DNA from: Diadophis punctatus similis
Taxonomy: Eukaryota; Chordata; Lepidosauria; Squamata; Dipsadidae
Direction of reading: 5' to 3'
NCBI GenBank assembly: GCA_023053685.1
Contig: JALIGW010000029.1
Span: 4,102,501-4,166,500 of the forward strand
Length of the DNA: 64,000 nucleotides
The position numbers were made by a program, and so were the translations under genes. Below are positions 11,920 to 22,105 of this stretch, piece by piece (within the stretch, counting starts at the first letter, position 1; every line of letters begins with the position of its first letter). The notes beneath the pieces are model-generated. The model was not told the origin of the DNA. It was given only the letters and a program-made list of their open reading frames with translations, and made no database searches.

Positions 11920-13682
11920 CCTGTACCCATAGATGTGGAAGGGTTAAAGATAAACATACTGTATGCCCACTATTTCTCTCTTGCAAAACAGTCTTAATAT
12001 TTTTTAATGCAGATTCACCGTCTACTTCTATCCTACAGAGTAAATAGACCAGATGATTTCCTCAGATTTCTCTTATTTGTGTAAGCATGAGTTGGCTCTC
12101 AGGCTGCTTTATCTCATCCCACCTCTCACGTTGCTCTGTACTCTCTTATCCCCTATCATTATGCTTCTATAATTGCTCTTGCTCTTTTTTTAATCTCGTT
12201 TCTCCTTGGCCCCACAAGTCCCTGCACTAAAGACCTTGAAGCTTTCAAGGCTTTTAGCTGATGCCAGCAGACATGTTTCTCCAGGCTTGTCATAAAACTG
12301 CTGGTCCATGAAGGAGACCAACGGGTACGTACATCTTAGAGAAAGGAGAGCGGAATAGGAAACTAAACAAGTAAGGAATATAATGGGGGGAAAGTGAACC
12401 ATGCTAACATACCGGTAATAACGAGTTGTGGTGTGGTATTAGACATCGGTTATAAGGGGTCTGACTAGATCAGAATCATTTTATTATTATAACACCAAAA
12501 CCACACTTTTCAGATTGATTCTTTCTATATGAGAAAGTTAAATGAGGGTGGGAAAGAGCATTTCTAAAACCCATATGGAATGCATGGTGATTTTTCCAGT
12601 AATACAGGGATCCTTGGTCATCCTCAAAAATGTAAGAGTATATTATATGTTCTCAAGGGCATTTAGGCAGTAGCTACTATATAAGGCACTATGGTGGGGC
12701 TAGTTTTCTATGGTGGGATTGCTGCTTAATAACTTCTTGGCAGATAGAACAGAGCAAATTTCATTCTCTTCAGAAGGTGAGAACCAGGCATCTTTTTCAT
12801 AACAAAAGAAACGCTGCTGCTGTGTTTGCAGGAATTCTAAGATCAATATCCTGCCTGCAAATGTGGATTATCCCTTTGTTCCAGCACATTTTATTGCATT
12901 CTTTTCTTTTAAAAAAACCAGAACTTTCCTTTCTCCCATAACTTTGGATTACAGCTTCTATTCTCCCATCACCCCTTGATGCTTGCTGGCTCTTAATAGA
13001 TTTTACCACCCATTCTATCCGAGAATCAAAACTAGACAATTTCCTAAGGCCAGTTTAGAAAACCTCCCCAGCTTGATTTTTGCTGCTCCAGTTAATAGTG
13101 CGTACTTTCTCTTAGCAGGGTTCTCGAGATAAATTGATAATACTGCCTTTTGAAATATATTGTACCCAGCAGCACACAGAAGCTACAGCCACTCTAAAGG
13201 TTCATCATAGAAACAGCTAGAGGGTATGGATTTTGGAGAGACAAAGAACAGGAAGATAAGTTGGAGAATATGCATTATATATTTTATACAGTGGGACAAT
13301 AATCATACTAATGGGAAATAATCTATATGTAAATCCAATCTTAGGCATTCTTGTAAAAGTTTCTATTACAACTATCATATCGGTATTGTTCTTAAAACTA
13401 GGTTTTCTTATAAATATTATTCTTAAAGCCCTTTTTGAGCATAGTATTGTATTGAGCATTTGTGCAAGGAAGAAAAAAAGTAAAATAAAATATTTTTCTT
13501 TTACTTTTTCTTTCTTTCTTGCACTTTTATGTCTCTCTTTGAGAAATACTGGCTAAATGCAGGGCAAAAGCTGGGGAGACCCAGGTTCACACCAAGGGTT
13601 CAGCTTTGAACCCTTCTGCATTAGCCCGGCCTACCTCACAGATTGTGATGCAGGAATTGTTGGGCAGGGTGGGAAGATAAGT
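11920..13682. other. No feature recognised
   Basis: AT-rich; ORFs here have no family resemblance. 13080-13560 is also without signature. Confidence 0.45.
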
Positions 13683-13764
13683 ACCGTATGTTCCGGCGTA
13701 TTAGACAACTTTTTACCCCTTGAAAATCTTTTCAAAAGTCAGGGGTCATCTTATACGCCGGGTA

Positions 13765-14235
13765 CTGAAACTTCCGAGCTGGGGGGAGCTCAAAAACGGC
13801 CGCGGCTGCGTTCCTGCCATTCTCCAGCCAAGCGGCCGAAGGAGCCCTGGAGCCCCGACGCTGCCCTGTGTCTCAGTCTCCTGCCGCCACCGCCTGCAGC
13901 AGCCTTCCCAGCAGGTGGGCGCGCGGGGGAGGGACCGTGGAGCAGAGGCGCCCGGCGGGTTAAGGCAAGAGGCAGGTGGGAGACGCGGGCAGGAGCCTGC
14001 TGCCACCGATGCCACTTCTGGCATCCCTGCGCCTCTCACACCACTCGCCGGGCGCCTCTGCTCTGCGGTCCCTCCCGCGTGCACCCACCTGCTGGGAAGG
14101 CTGCAGCTGGTGGTGGCAGCAGGAGACCGAGACACAGGGCAGCGTCGGGGCTCCGGGCCTCCTTCAGCCGCTTGGCGGGAGAATGGCAGGGATGCAGCCA
14201 CGGCCGTTTTTGAGCTCCTCACGGCTCGGAAGTTT
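13765..14235. repeat. Large GC-rich inverted repeat (hairpin)
   Basis: The left arm (about 13765-13945: GAGCTCAAAAACGGCCGCGG ... GAGGGACCGTGGAGCAGAGG) pairs with the right arm (about 14055-14235: CTCTGCTCTGCGGTCCCTCC ... CGGCCGTTTTTGAGCTC) around a spacer of about 110 bp. This produces the long overlapping ORFs on both strands, which are not genes. Confidence 0.85.
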
Positions 14236-14473
14236 CAGTACGATAGCAGCAGCAGCGGTAGCGCGCGTTCTCCTTCCCTCCCATGCGCGTTAACCCTGCC
14301 GGCGCCACGGTAGGGGACTCAGTTGGGTGGCTGGAGTCCCGCGGGAGACGGCGACAGAGGCTTCTTCCTCCGAGGGGAGGGGAGCAACCCACCCACTTAC
14401 CTTGCTTCCACTTGGCGTCTTGGAAGAGGGCTGGGCAAGGGAGAAAGGAGCCACGGTGTGGATTGGTTTGCAG

Positions 14474-14532
14474 GGAGGAAGGAAGGAAGGAAGGAAGGAA
14501 GGAAGGAAGGAAGGAAGGAAGGAAGGAAGGAA

Positions 14533-14630
<98 letters not shown>

Positions 14631-14632
14631 AA
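14474..14632. repeat. (GGAA)n(GAAA)n microsatellite
   Basis: GGAA repeats (14474-14535) switch to GAAA repeats (14536-14632); pure purine on the + strand. Confidence 0.97.
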
Positions 14633-14944
14633 TATGTTAGGAATGAAGGAAGACAGAAAGAAAAAGAAAGATGGTAGGAGGGGTAGTCTTATACTGCGAG
14701 TATATCCCAAACTCTATATTTTAACTGGAAATGTTGGGGGTCGTCTTATACGCACAGTCGTCTTATACGCCGGAACATACGGTAGAAGAAAGCAGATCTA
14801 TGCTTGCTGCTGAACTTTTGGAGGAAATGTAGACTGTAAGTCTAACAAGCAACCTGAACCAATTAACAATGGAAAAACAAAAGAATAGAGGTTTCATATA
14901 TATTACAAGTGGGAATATTGAGCATAACAGCCAAGTATGCTAAA

Positions 14945-15205
14945 TGTCTATGGAGATTCTCAATCAAGGTCATTAGGGGTCCCAAATGTGCTTTTTCTAA
15001 AAGGCAACTGGACTTAGGGGGGTTGTTTTTTGTGTTTTTTTTGTTTGGGGGGGGGGTTGGTTGTTTGAAAACGTTTCAGTTCTCATCCAAAAAGCTTCTT
15101 TAGTTCTGAACGGAAAAAGCTTCTTGGATGAGAAGTGAAACATTTTCAACCCCCACCCCCAAGAAAGTCCAGTTGCTTTTTGGAAGAAGTACCTTCAGGA
15201 CAACT
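14945..15205. mobile_element. Foldback element, second copy
   Basis: Arms match 1852-2026 (TCCCAAATGTGC..., ...CTTGGATGAGAAGTGAAAC) in inverted orientation. Short G/T-rich and C-rich expansions occupy equivalent positions in the two arms. Confidence 0.7.
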
Positions 15206-16247
15206 GAGCTAAGAATCGTGAATGGATTGACAGAACGGAGCTGGAGTGTGCAGAAGTAAACCTTCTAATAATATGTGTATTATCAAAAGAAAAATGGCAA
15301 AGCAACATACAGTAACCACTGTTAAGGATCATGAAAGAAAGTATACAAAGGGACATAATCTGGAACAGCTGACAGCCAGTGATTTCCAGAACATCATAAA
15401 ATATATTGCCAGCCAAGATGGATAAGACAATGTGGATGGATAGTGCAGAAATTTATAAGACTACTGCAGAAGTGCACAGGAGAAAGCAACTAGAACTAGA
15501 ATTGAACTTGAGACCTTTCAAGAAAGCCCAGGACACAACATATAATTTAACACCAACTATCCCCAGGGTTACAAATTATTATGTTTACAAAGATGCTCAG
15601 GGAATTTTAAATTCAACGGAACAAGTGAAATAGCCAGAGGAAGATTCAGTTACTTTAAAGGAAGAAAGGGCTAGAGGCCAATAGATACAGTATGTCTGTC
15701 ATATTCCCTTTGCAGGGAGAGTAGACCAAATAGTAAATGCATAGATGGAGAATTTTTTATTTTCTACAAGGTATTATTTTTCTCCAAGAAGCTTGGTTGA
15801 TGAGAAATAATGTGATAGCATTCCTTGGTTTTGGAATTTTTATAAATGGGCCAAGAAAGACCAAAAGATGGGACATGTAAAGAGCCTAACCACCATACAT
15901 CTTAATCTGGAAATTATGGAATATGTAAAATTCAAATGCTGAGACTGAAATCTCAAGGGACAATGTCACCCCACAAGTAAATTGGGATAACCTGAAAGAG
16001 ACATTATTTGATATGTTTCATCATCCTACAAGTGCAGGTTTAAATATTTGTGGGGATTATAATGCTAGAATTGGCTCAGGTTTGGAAATATGGAACTGTA
16101 AGGGTAAATGCTTTTTTTTTTTAATGAAAGGTAGTTTTCCTCTAGTTCCTATTTCACATGACAAGATCCAAAGCAAATGTGGACTAGAACTACTTAAATT
16201 AATGTATAAATTACAAATGGCCAGTTTACATGGATAACAATGGAATC

Positions 16248-16925
16248 GAACCGCGGTGGTGCAGTGGTTAGAGTCAGCAGCGGGTTGCTGCCTTACCAGT
16301 GCTAGTGCGCTGCGTGTGTATCTCCACACTTTGGGCGCGCGCACACTTGCTATTCACGTGTGCCCCCTCGCGCGATTTTGCTTCTGTGCATGCACGTAAG
16401 CAAAATCACGCCGAAATCTCACAAGGGGACGCGCGAGAGAGATTTTGGCACAATTTTGCTTCCGCGCATGCGCAGAAGCAAAATCTCACAGAAATCTCTC
16501 ACACACACGCGTCCCCTCGCGAGATTTTGGCGTGATTTTGCTTCTGCGCATGCGCAGAAGCAAAATCGACCCAAAATTACCTGGGGAAAATGGCGACACG
16601 CGCGCTGGACTGGCAGAGAGGGCTCCGGAGCGGTTGCGCAATCCGCCACTCCCTACCGGAGCTGCGCACCGGGCAGCTCCGGCAGGAACCCACCTCTGGT
16701 TAGAGTGCAGTACTGCAAGCTACTTCTGCTGACTGCCGGCTGCCTGCAATTTGGCAGTTCAAATCTCACCAGGCTCAAGGTTGACTCAGCCTTCCATCTT
16801 CCAAGGTCAATAAAATGAGGACCCAGATTGTTGGGGGCAATATGCTGACACTGTAAACCGCTTAGAGAGGGCTGTAAAAGCACTGTGAAGCAGTATATAA
16901 GTCTAAGTGCTATTGCTATTGCTAT
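16248..16925 (+). mobile_element. Sauria SINE split by a hAT MITE
   Basis: The head (GAACCGCGGTGGTGCAGTGG, 16248 on) is separated from the core and tail (16707-16925, ending (GCTATT)n) by the MITE at 16275-16698. An ATCGA duplication at both ends restores the host LINE reading when the insertion is ignored. Confidence 0.92.
16275..16698. mobile_element. hAT-type MITE nested in a Sauria SINE
   Basis: Begins CAGCAGCGGGTTGC and ends GGAACCCACCTCTG. A perfect 8-bp duplication GTTAGAGT, which is SINE sequence, is at 16267-16274 and 16699-16706. The interior is CpG-rich with a perfect 34-bp palindrome at 16534-16567 and a related one near 16455-16483, each centred on an NRF1-type GCGCATGCGC. Confidence 0.92.
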
Positions 16926-18539
16926 CGACTTGGGATTCTAATACATCAGTCAGCCACAGATAGGGAGTACTGTTTTTCATTATATATTCATATCACCCTC
17001 AATAATCCCAGTAGCAATGTATTTTGATACTATACATTGACCAAAGTGATGACTTACCACTTGACTCAGACTTAATGTGGATATGTGGACATAATGTAGC
17101 ACAAGACAGTCACAATATAAAAAGCTATTACAAAGAATCAGAAACAATTAAAGTGGACATCCCCTTGGCCAAAGTTGTAAGATCAATGCTATAGCCCAAC
17201 AATGCTATAGCAGAGGGTCACACTTTTTTCAAAAACCTGAAAATGCAAATATCAAATATGAAGAAGTGGCTGGGAATAGGGTTGGGAATCTTAAACCATT
17301 GATGTTTAAATCATAGCAAGGAAAAAGGACTGTAACCAGAGCCCCGTGGCTTAACCACAGATTAAGGAACTGATTAGATAAGTAAAATAAATTATAAAGG
17401 ATAAATCATTTGGCAGAATAGATGCAGTGAGAGATAAATATTGAAAACATCAAGCATTGATAAGGAGAAAGAAACAAGAATACTATAAAGCCAGGGCAAG
17501 ACCGAAGACTATTATGTTTACAAAATACTGATGCAAAATTCTGGGAACTAGTTTCCCAAGGCCAGAGAGTAATAAGAAAATAATAAGAGAAGCACAGATT
17601 TCATCTAAATTTTGGATAGTTTATTTCGAAAATAAATTTGAGGATATTAGAATATCAAGTCAGCAGTTAATGGGTACAGATATATTAAAAAACATAATTA
17701 AAATAACCCCCAATCACTGCTGCAGAAGTTAAAAGAATAATTTCACAACAGGCAGCTGGCAAAGCCCAGGGAGAAGATATGTTACTGCCAGAATTTTTTA
17801 AGACGTTCCATGATTGATGGGCTCCTACGCTCATGTCCTTGTTTACTTGTAGCAATGCCATGGGAGCAAATCCTCGTAGACTGGAAAAATAGTGTAGCAA
17901 TTTCAATATTTAAAAAGGGAGATTCCACAACCTCGCTAACCTTCACCCCATAAGACTTATTGAAACAGAGTGAAAGTTATATACAAGGTATCTTATAAAT
18001 AGATTTATTGATTGGAGCGATAGGTAGGCAGATAATAGCAGAAGGACAGGCAGCTTCAGAAAGGGAGATTGTACTACAGATCAGTGTTTCAGTTTAGAAC
18101 ATCTGATTCACAAATGACTTTATGCATTTATTGATATATTTTCTGCCTATGATAAATAGAGGAAAATTATGGGAGAAGTTTTAATTACTGATATAGATAA
18201 TTAGCTAATATAAAATTACCTAATGTTCAAATAGGTTACCTAATACAGAATACAAATTATATGAAGACACTTACATACAAGTACAGATAAATCACACTGG
18301 CTCCTTAACAAAGCAGTTTAAAATCACAAAATGTGCCTACCAGGGCTTCAAACTGGCTCTCTTCCTCTTTAAGTTTTATATAAACAACACTGTAGAAGAG
18401 CTTAATAATCCTTCTTTTTATGTTTCATCAATTAGAAGTAGAAAGTCCCAATATGCAGAGATGATATGGTACTGATGTCAACAATAATTGGAATAAGAAG
18501 GATTCTGACAGCATTTGTAATACTTACAGACAGATTATT

Positions 18540-18736
18540 CCAAAACCAACTAGTATAACTAGTATATATAACTAGTACAACACCTAGTATACCGCCCTAA
18601 GAGGTCTGTAAGAGACGTGCATAAGTGCACCAGCGTGCCTACCGTCCCTTTCCTACTGTCCCCATTTATTCGTATCCATTTCCTGTGTTTATGTCCATGT
18701 TTATACTTATACCTGTTATATTGTACATGTTTTGAC

Positions 18737-18803
<67 letters not shown>

Positions 18804-18846
18804 ATACATACATACATACATACATACATACATACATACATACATA
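18540..18846 (+). mobile_element. LINE 3' end with (AAAT)n(ACAT)n tail
   Basis: An insertion that splits the old LINE. It has a non-coding 3' UTR (ACGTGCATAAGTGCACCAG) and ends in AAAT repeats (18736-18804) then ACAT repeats (to 18846). Family not certain; the arrangement fits an L2/CR1-group LINE tail seeding a microsatellite. Confidence 0.6.
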
Positions 18847-19474
18847 AATATTTGCTAAGAGACCAAAGAGATATCAATGGACCTTAGATGATAAGGAAAT
18901 AGAACAAGTGAGGTCATTCAAGTATTTGGATATCCATTTTACTGAAATACTATAATGGAATACATATATAGATAGCATCATGCACTGATGATGTTACCTA
19001 GTTTGGTAATGAAACATCTGCAATAAAACCACCAAGCTCAGAGAGCACTAAGCACACATAGCATCAGCAAGAACAATAGCTATGAGGTTAATCAGAGCCG
19101 TTTGCTCCTTCTTCTACTCAAAAGAAGGCTGGCTAGTACAGTCTGGACTCACAATTTTCTAGGGGAAAACAGTGCCCCAATATGGGGTTTCTAAACTAAA
19201 AGAATTAGAGGTGGTCCAAAGTAAATCCAGGAGATCAATCTTAACCTTACTCTTATGTGTACCAGCAGCAATATTGAGATTAGAAGTGGCCCTTCCATTA
19301 ATTAATTTAAAGAAAGAAAGCAATAGTCTTATATTATAGAAGACTAATCCTCATGCCCGACACTTTTTTTTTGGCAAAACAATGCCTCCATGAACAATGT
19401 AACAGTAATGGATGGGTGGATATCTCTTTAAATCTTTCTCACAATTTTCACTAGATCAAGAACTATTTAGCAAT

Positions 19475-19476
19475 AT

Positions 19477-19559
<83 letters not shown>

Positions 19560-20195
19560 TTTGGCATTCTTATATGCCGCCCAACTCCCGGAGGACTCCG
19601 GGCGGCGTACAACAGCAAAAAATACAAGAAACCAATAATAAATATGCATTTAAAAACAAATATAAAAATTAAAACCGTAATATTAAAAGTATACAATAAC
19701 CATTCAACAATCATACATACTTGGGGTGAGCTCAATGGATTACGCTCTACCCTCAGCCTGCAGGAAGAGCCATGTCTTAACAGCCTTGCAGAAGGCCAGC
19801 AGAGTGGGGATAGTTCGGGTCTCTGGGGGAAGTTGGTTCCAGAGCACGGGGCCGGCCACAGAGAAGGCTCTCCCCCTAGGGCCCGCCAGCCGGCATTGCT
19901 TGGCCGATGGGACCTGGAGGAGGCCAACTCTGTGGGCCCTAACCGGTCGAAGGGAAGTGTGAGGCAGAATGCGGTCCCGGAGATAACCTGGTCCTAAGCC
20001 ATGAAGGGCTTTAAAGATGGTGATCAACACCTTGAATCGGACCCGGAGACCGATGGGCAACCAATGCAGCTGGCGGAGTACAGGTGTCATGTGGGTGTAC
20101 CTTGGCACACCCACCACAGCACGCGCAGCCGCATTTTGCACCAGCTGAAGTCTCCAGATACTCTTCAAGGGTAGCCCCAATATAGATTATCATCC
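19475..20195 (-). mobile_element. L2/CR1-group LINE 3' end with (TTTA)n
   Basis: The minus-strand frame 20180-19740 is the C-terminus of a LINE ORF2 (LVQNAAARAVVGVPRYTHMT, VLRQLHWLPI, GRAFSVAGPVLWNQLP). It is followed by a 3' UTR and a GGGCGGCATATAAG-type end running into the AAAT tail (19475-19562 on the + strand is TTTA). It is 5'-truncated. Same family as 39411-39920. Confidence 0.8.
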
Positions 20196-20209
20196 ATTGT
20201 TGATGGTCC

Positions 20210-20541
20210 CCGGGGGTGCGATGGCTCAGCGGTTAAAGCTGTTGAGCCCAAGTTCAAGACCCGAGCAGCGCACAACAGGGTGAGCTCCCAATACCTGCCC
20301 CAGCTTCTGCCCACCTAGCAGTTCAAATGCATGCAAATGCAAGTAAATTAATAGGTTCTACTTCAGTGGGAAGGTAACAGTATTCCATGCACTTTTGGAG
20401 TATATCCAATGCCATGCTGGCTACATGACCATGGAAAATGTCTTCGGATAATACTGGCTCCCTTGGCCAAGAAACAAAGATGAGCACTGTCTGTGCCCTA
20501 GAGTCTGACACAACTACACAGGGAAACCTTTACCTTTACTA
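20210..20541 (+). mobile_element. tRNA-derived SINE
   Basis: Head GGTGCGATGGCTCAGCGGTT with box B-like GTTCAAGACCC, a body including AGTCTGACACAACTA and the tail AACCTTTACCTTTAC. A 10-bp duplication TTGATGGTCC flanks it (20200-20209 and 20542-20551). A squamate SINE family; exact name not certain. Confidence 0.85.
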
Positions 20542-21848
20542 TTGATGGTCCATTTATTCTTTAAAAATTTTGAACAAGATGAAGATAAAGAGTAGGTATG
20601 CAACCTTAAGTTAGCCAAGTGGCATCGATCTTCCAAAGATGGACAAGCAATATCATCTATTTACAGTTACTTACATCCCATTCCCTGATACACACTTTCA
20701 AAGAACTTCACTTTCAGACAATGCCAACAGCCTATTTGAATGGAAGATATAAAGGGTTAACAATTGCACAGTGTTTATGTATTTGTAATAATTCACATGA
20801 GGAAGATCTGATCCATTACTAACTGCACTGTGAATTATATCAGGAACCTAGATCTACATTCATCAAGCTTTCGTTAATCCAACTGAATCAGTCTAGCATA
20901 GAAGAAGAAGAAAGATCTTATTTCCTGCTGACTAATGTAGAGGAACATGTAACAAAGCCAGTTGCATTGTTTGCAATGGCCGCAAGGAAGATAAGAAAGC
21001 AGATGTTGAACAGATAGTGCTGTTAATATTAGAAGGGATGTATTGAACCTATGGATTGTTGCAATTTTATATGAATTCTGATAAAACTTATGGTTGCAAA
21101 TAAATGTATTAATACAAAAACCAAGTTTGTTCATTAGTTGCAAATGGAGAAAATTAACACAACCAACTCTAAGCACACTAAGTAAGGTTTTTTGATTGCC
21201 TATCATCTTGAGCTGAGACACAGTAGCTGCCCAAGGTGCTGGCTTTGTGCCCAAGCAGGATTGGAACTCATGGTCTCCCGGTTTGTAGCTGTTTGTAACT
21301 GGCTCTCAAACACCATAATAAGGATATTCTAAATACCCATACTTAGATCCTGCCTCAGGATCCTTCTATAGAAGGGGACTTAAGAACCAAAACTGGGGGG
21401 GGGGTCCTGAGGTGTGGACAATATCCTAATTATTTTTCTTGCTAGTTCCATTTTTTGCTCTTTTGGTGCACAACATAATCCGTCTCCTGAATACATTACA
21501 CTGTGTATTCAGATTTTTTTTTATTTTACTCCATAGAACGTAGGCTATGTTGGTGCAAAATAAGATTTAAAAACAAAAACAAAAAGTTCACATAGCCCTA
21601 GGCATGACAAACATTGCTCATGCAACCTGAATCTTTCTTCAGCAAAGGAAATTATCTGAAAACAAGTTTTGTCCCTGTAAACTGTCCCGTTTCATGTTTC
21701 CTATGGGTTCAGAGACTTATGAGAGATCATGAATTTTGCAATCTTCCTGAAAGGCAAGAAATTTTAATTTGGGGTCAATGGCTAGATGTCAGGGGGTCCG
21801 TGACCTTGGAGGAGGGGAAAAAATTATACCCTTAATTTCACTAACCTC

Positions 21849-22105
21849 TTATTTATTTATTTATTTATTTATTTGTGAGATTTATATACCGCCTCACAGC
21901 GCAAGCACTCTCTAAGCGATTTACACCAGTAAGCAATGTTTATTTATATTGCCCCCAACAATCTGGGTCCTCATTTTACCTACCTCGGAAGGATGGAAGG
22001 CTGAGTCAACCTTGAGCCGGTGAGATTTGAACCGCTGACCTGCGGATCACAGTCAGCTAACGTACCCTGCAGTACTGCACTCTAACCGCTGCGCCACCTC
22101 GGCTC
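21849..22105 (-). mobile_element. Sauria SINE (diverged subfamily)
   Basis: Minus strand. The core (TTGCCCCCAACAATCTGGG on the + strand) and full head (GCGCCACCTCGGCTC) are present, with (TTTA)n at the 3' end instead of the GCTATT tail. It differs from the 5372 subfamily near the head. Confidence 0.88.

Larger units (their letters stand above)
13684..14782. mobile_element. TA-flanked DNA transposon with large hairpin
   Basis: The ends are inverted (CCGTATGTTCCGGCGTATTA at the left; its counterpart GCCGGAACATACGG at the right) and flanked by TA. GTCTTATACGCC motifs repeat near both ends. It contains a GC-rich inverted repeat (about 13765-14235) and a long purine tract (14474-14632). No transposase. 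It is related in end sequence to 24570-25197 and 41764-42750. TA duplication fits Tc1/mariner-like movement, but the superfamily is uncertain. Confidence 0.75.
15210..21200 (+). mobile_element. Old LINE with APE endonuclease and RT, multiply interrupted
   Basis: Decayed + strand LINE. Visible pieces in order: an APE-endonuclease-like GDYNARIG (about 16049-16072), a NYRPI-like region with FKKGDSTTSLT (about 17910), IIAEGQAA (about 18036), downstream RT fragments including KRPKRYQWTLDDKEIEQVRS (about 18855-18915), and a C-terminal zinc-finger-like region (LPTAYLNGRYKGLT-like, about 20730-20850). Stops and frameshifts throughout. Younger insertions: Sauria SINE with MITE (16248-16925), a LINE 3' end with AAAT tail (18540-18846), another LINE end (19475-20195) and a SINE (20210-20541). 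Clade not assigned. Confidence 0.6.

Noticed and set aside
13557..14313. Overlapping 100-218-codon ORFs on both strands
   Set aside because: They lie in a GC-rich inverted repeat; both strands and several frames are open because of composition, and the same peptide recurs from the two arms.
14283..14813. Long ORFs with KERKKERKKE or FLSFFLSFF repeats on both strands
   Set aside because: They are translations of the (GGAA)n(GAAA)n microsatellite and nearby transposon sequence.
16248..16290. tRNA-like promoter boxes considered as tRNA genes (also at 20210, 42085, 10550, 56240)
   Set aside because: They are SINE heads attached to SINE bodies and tails, without a complete cloverleaf.
19412..19672. 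ORF with YLFIYLFIYLFI repeats (also 39322-39618)
   Set aside because: Translation of (TTTA)n at LINE tails, not a membrane protein.
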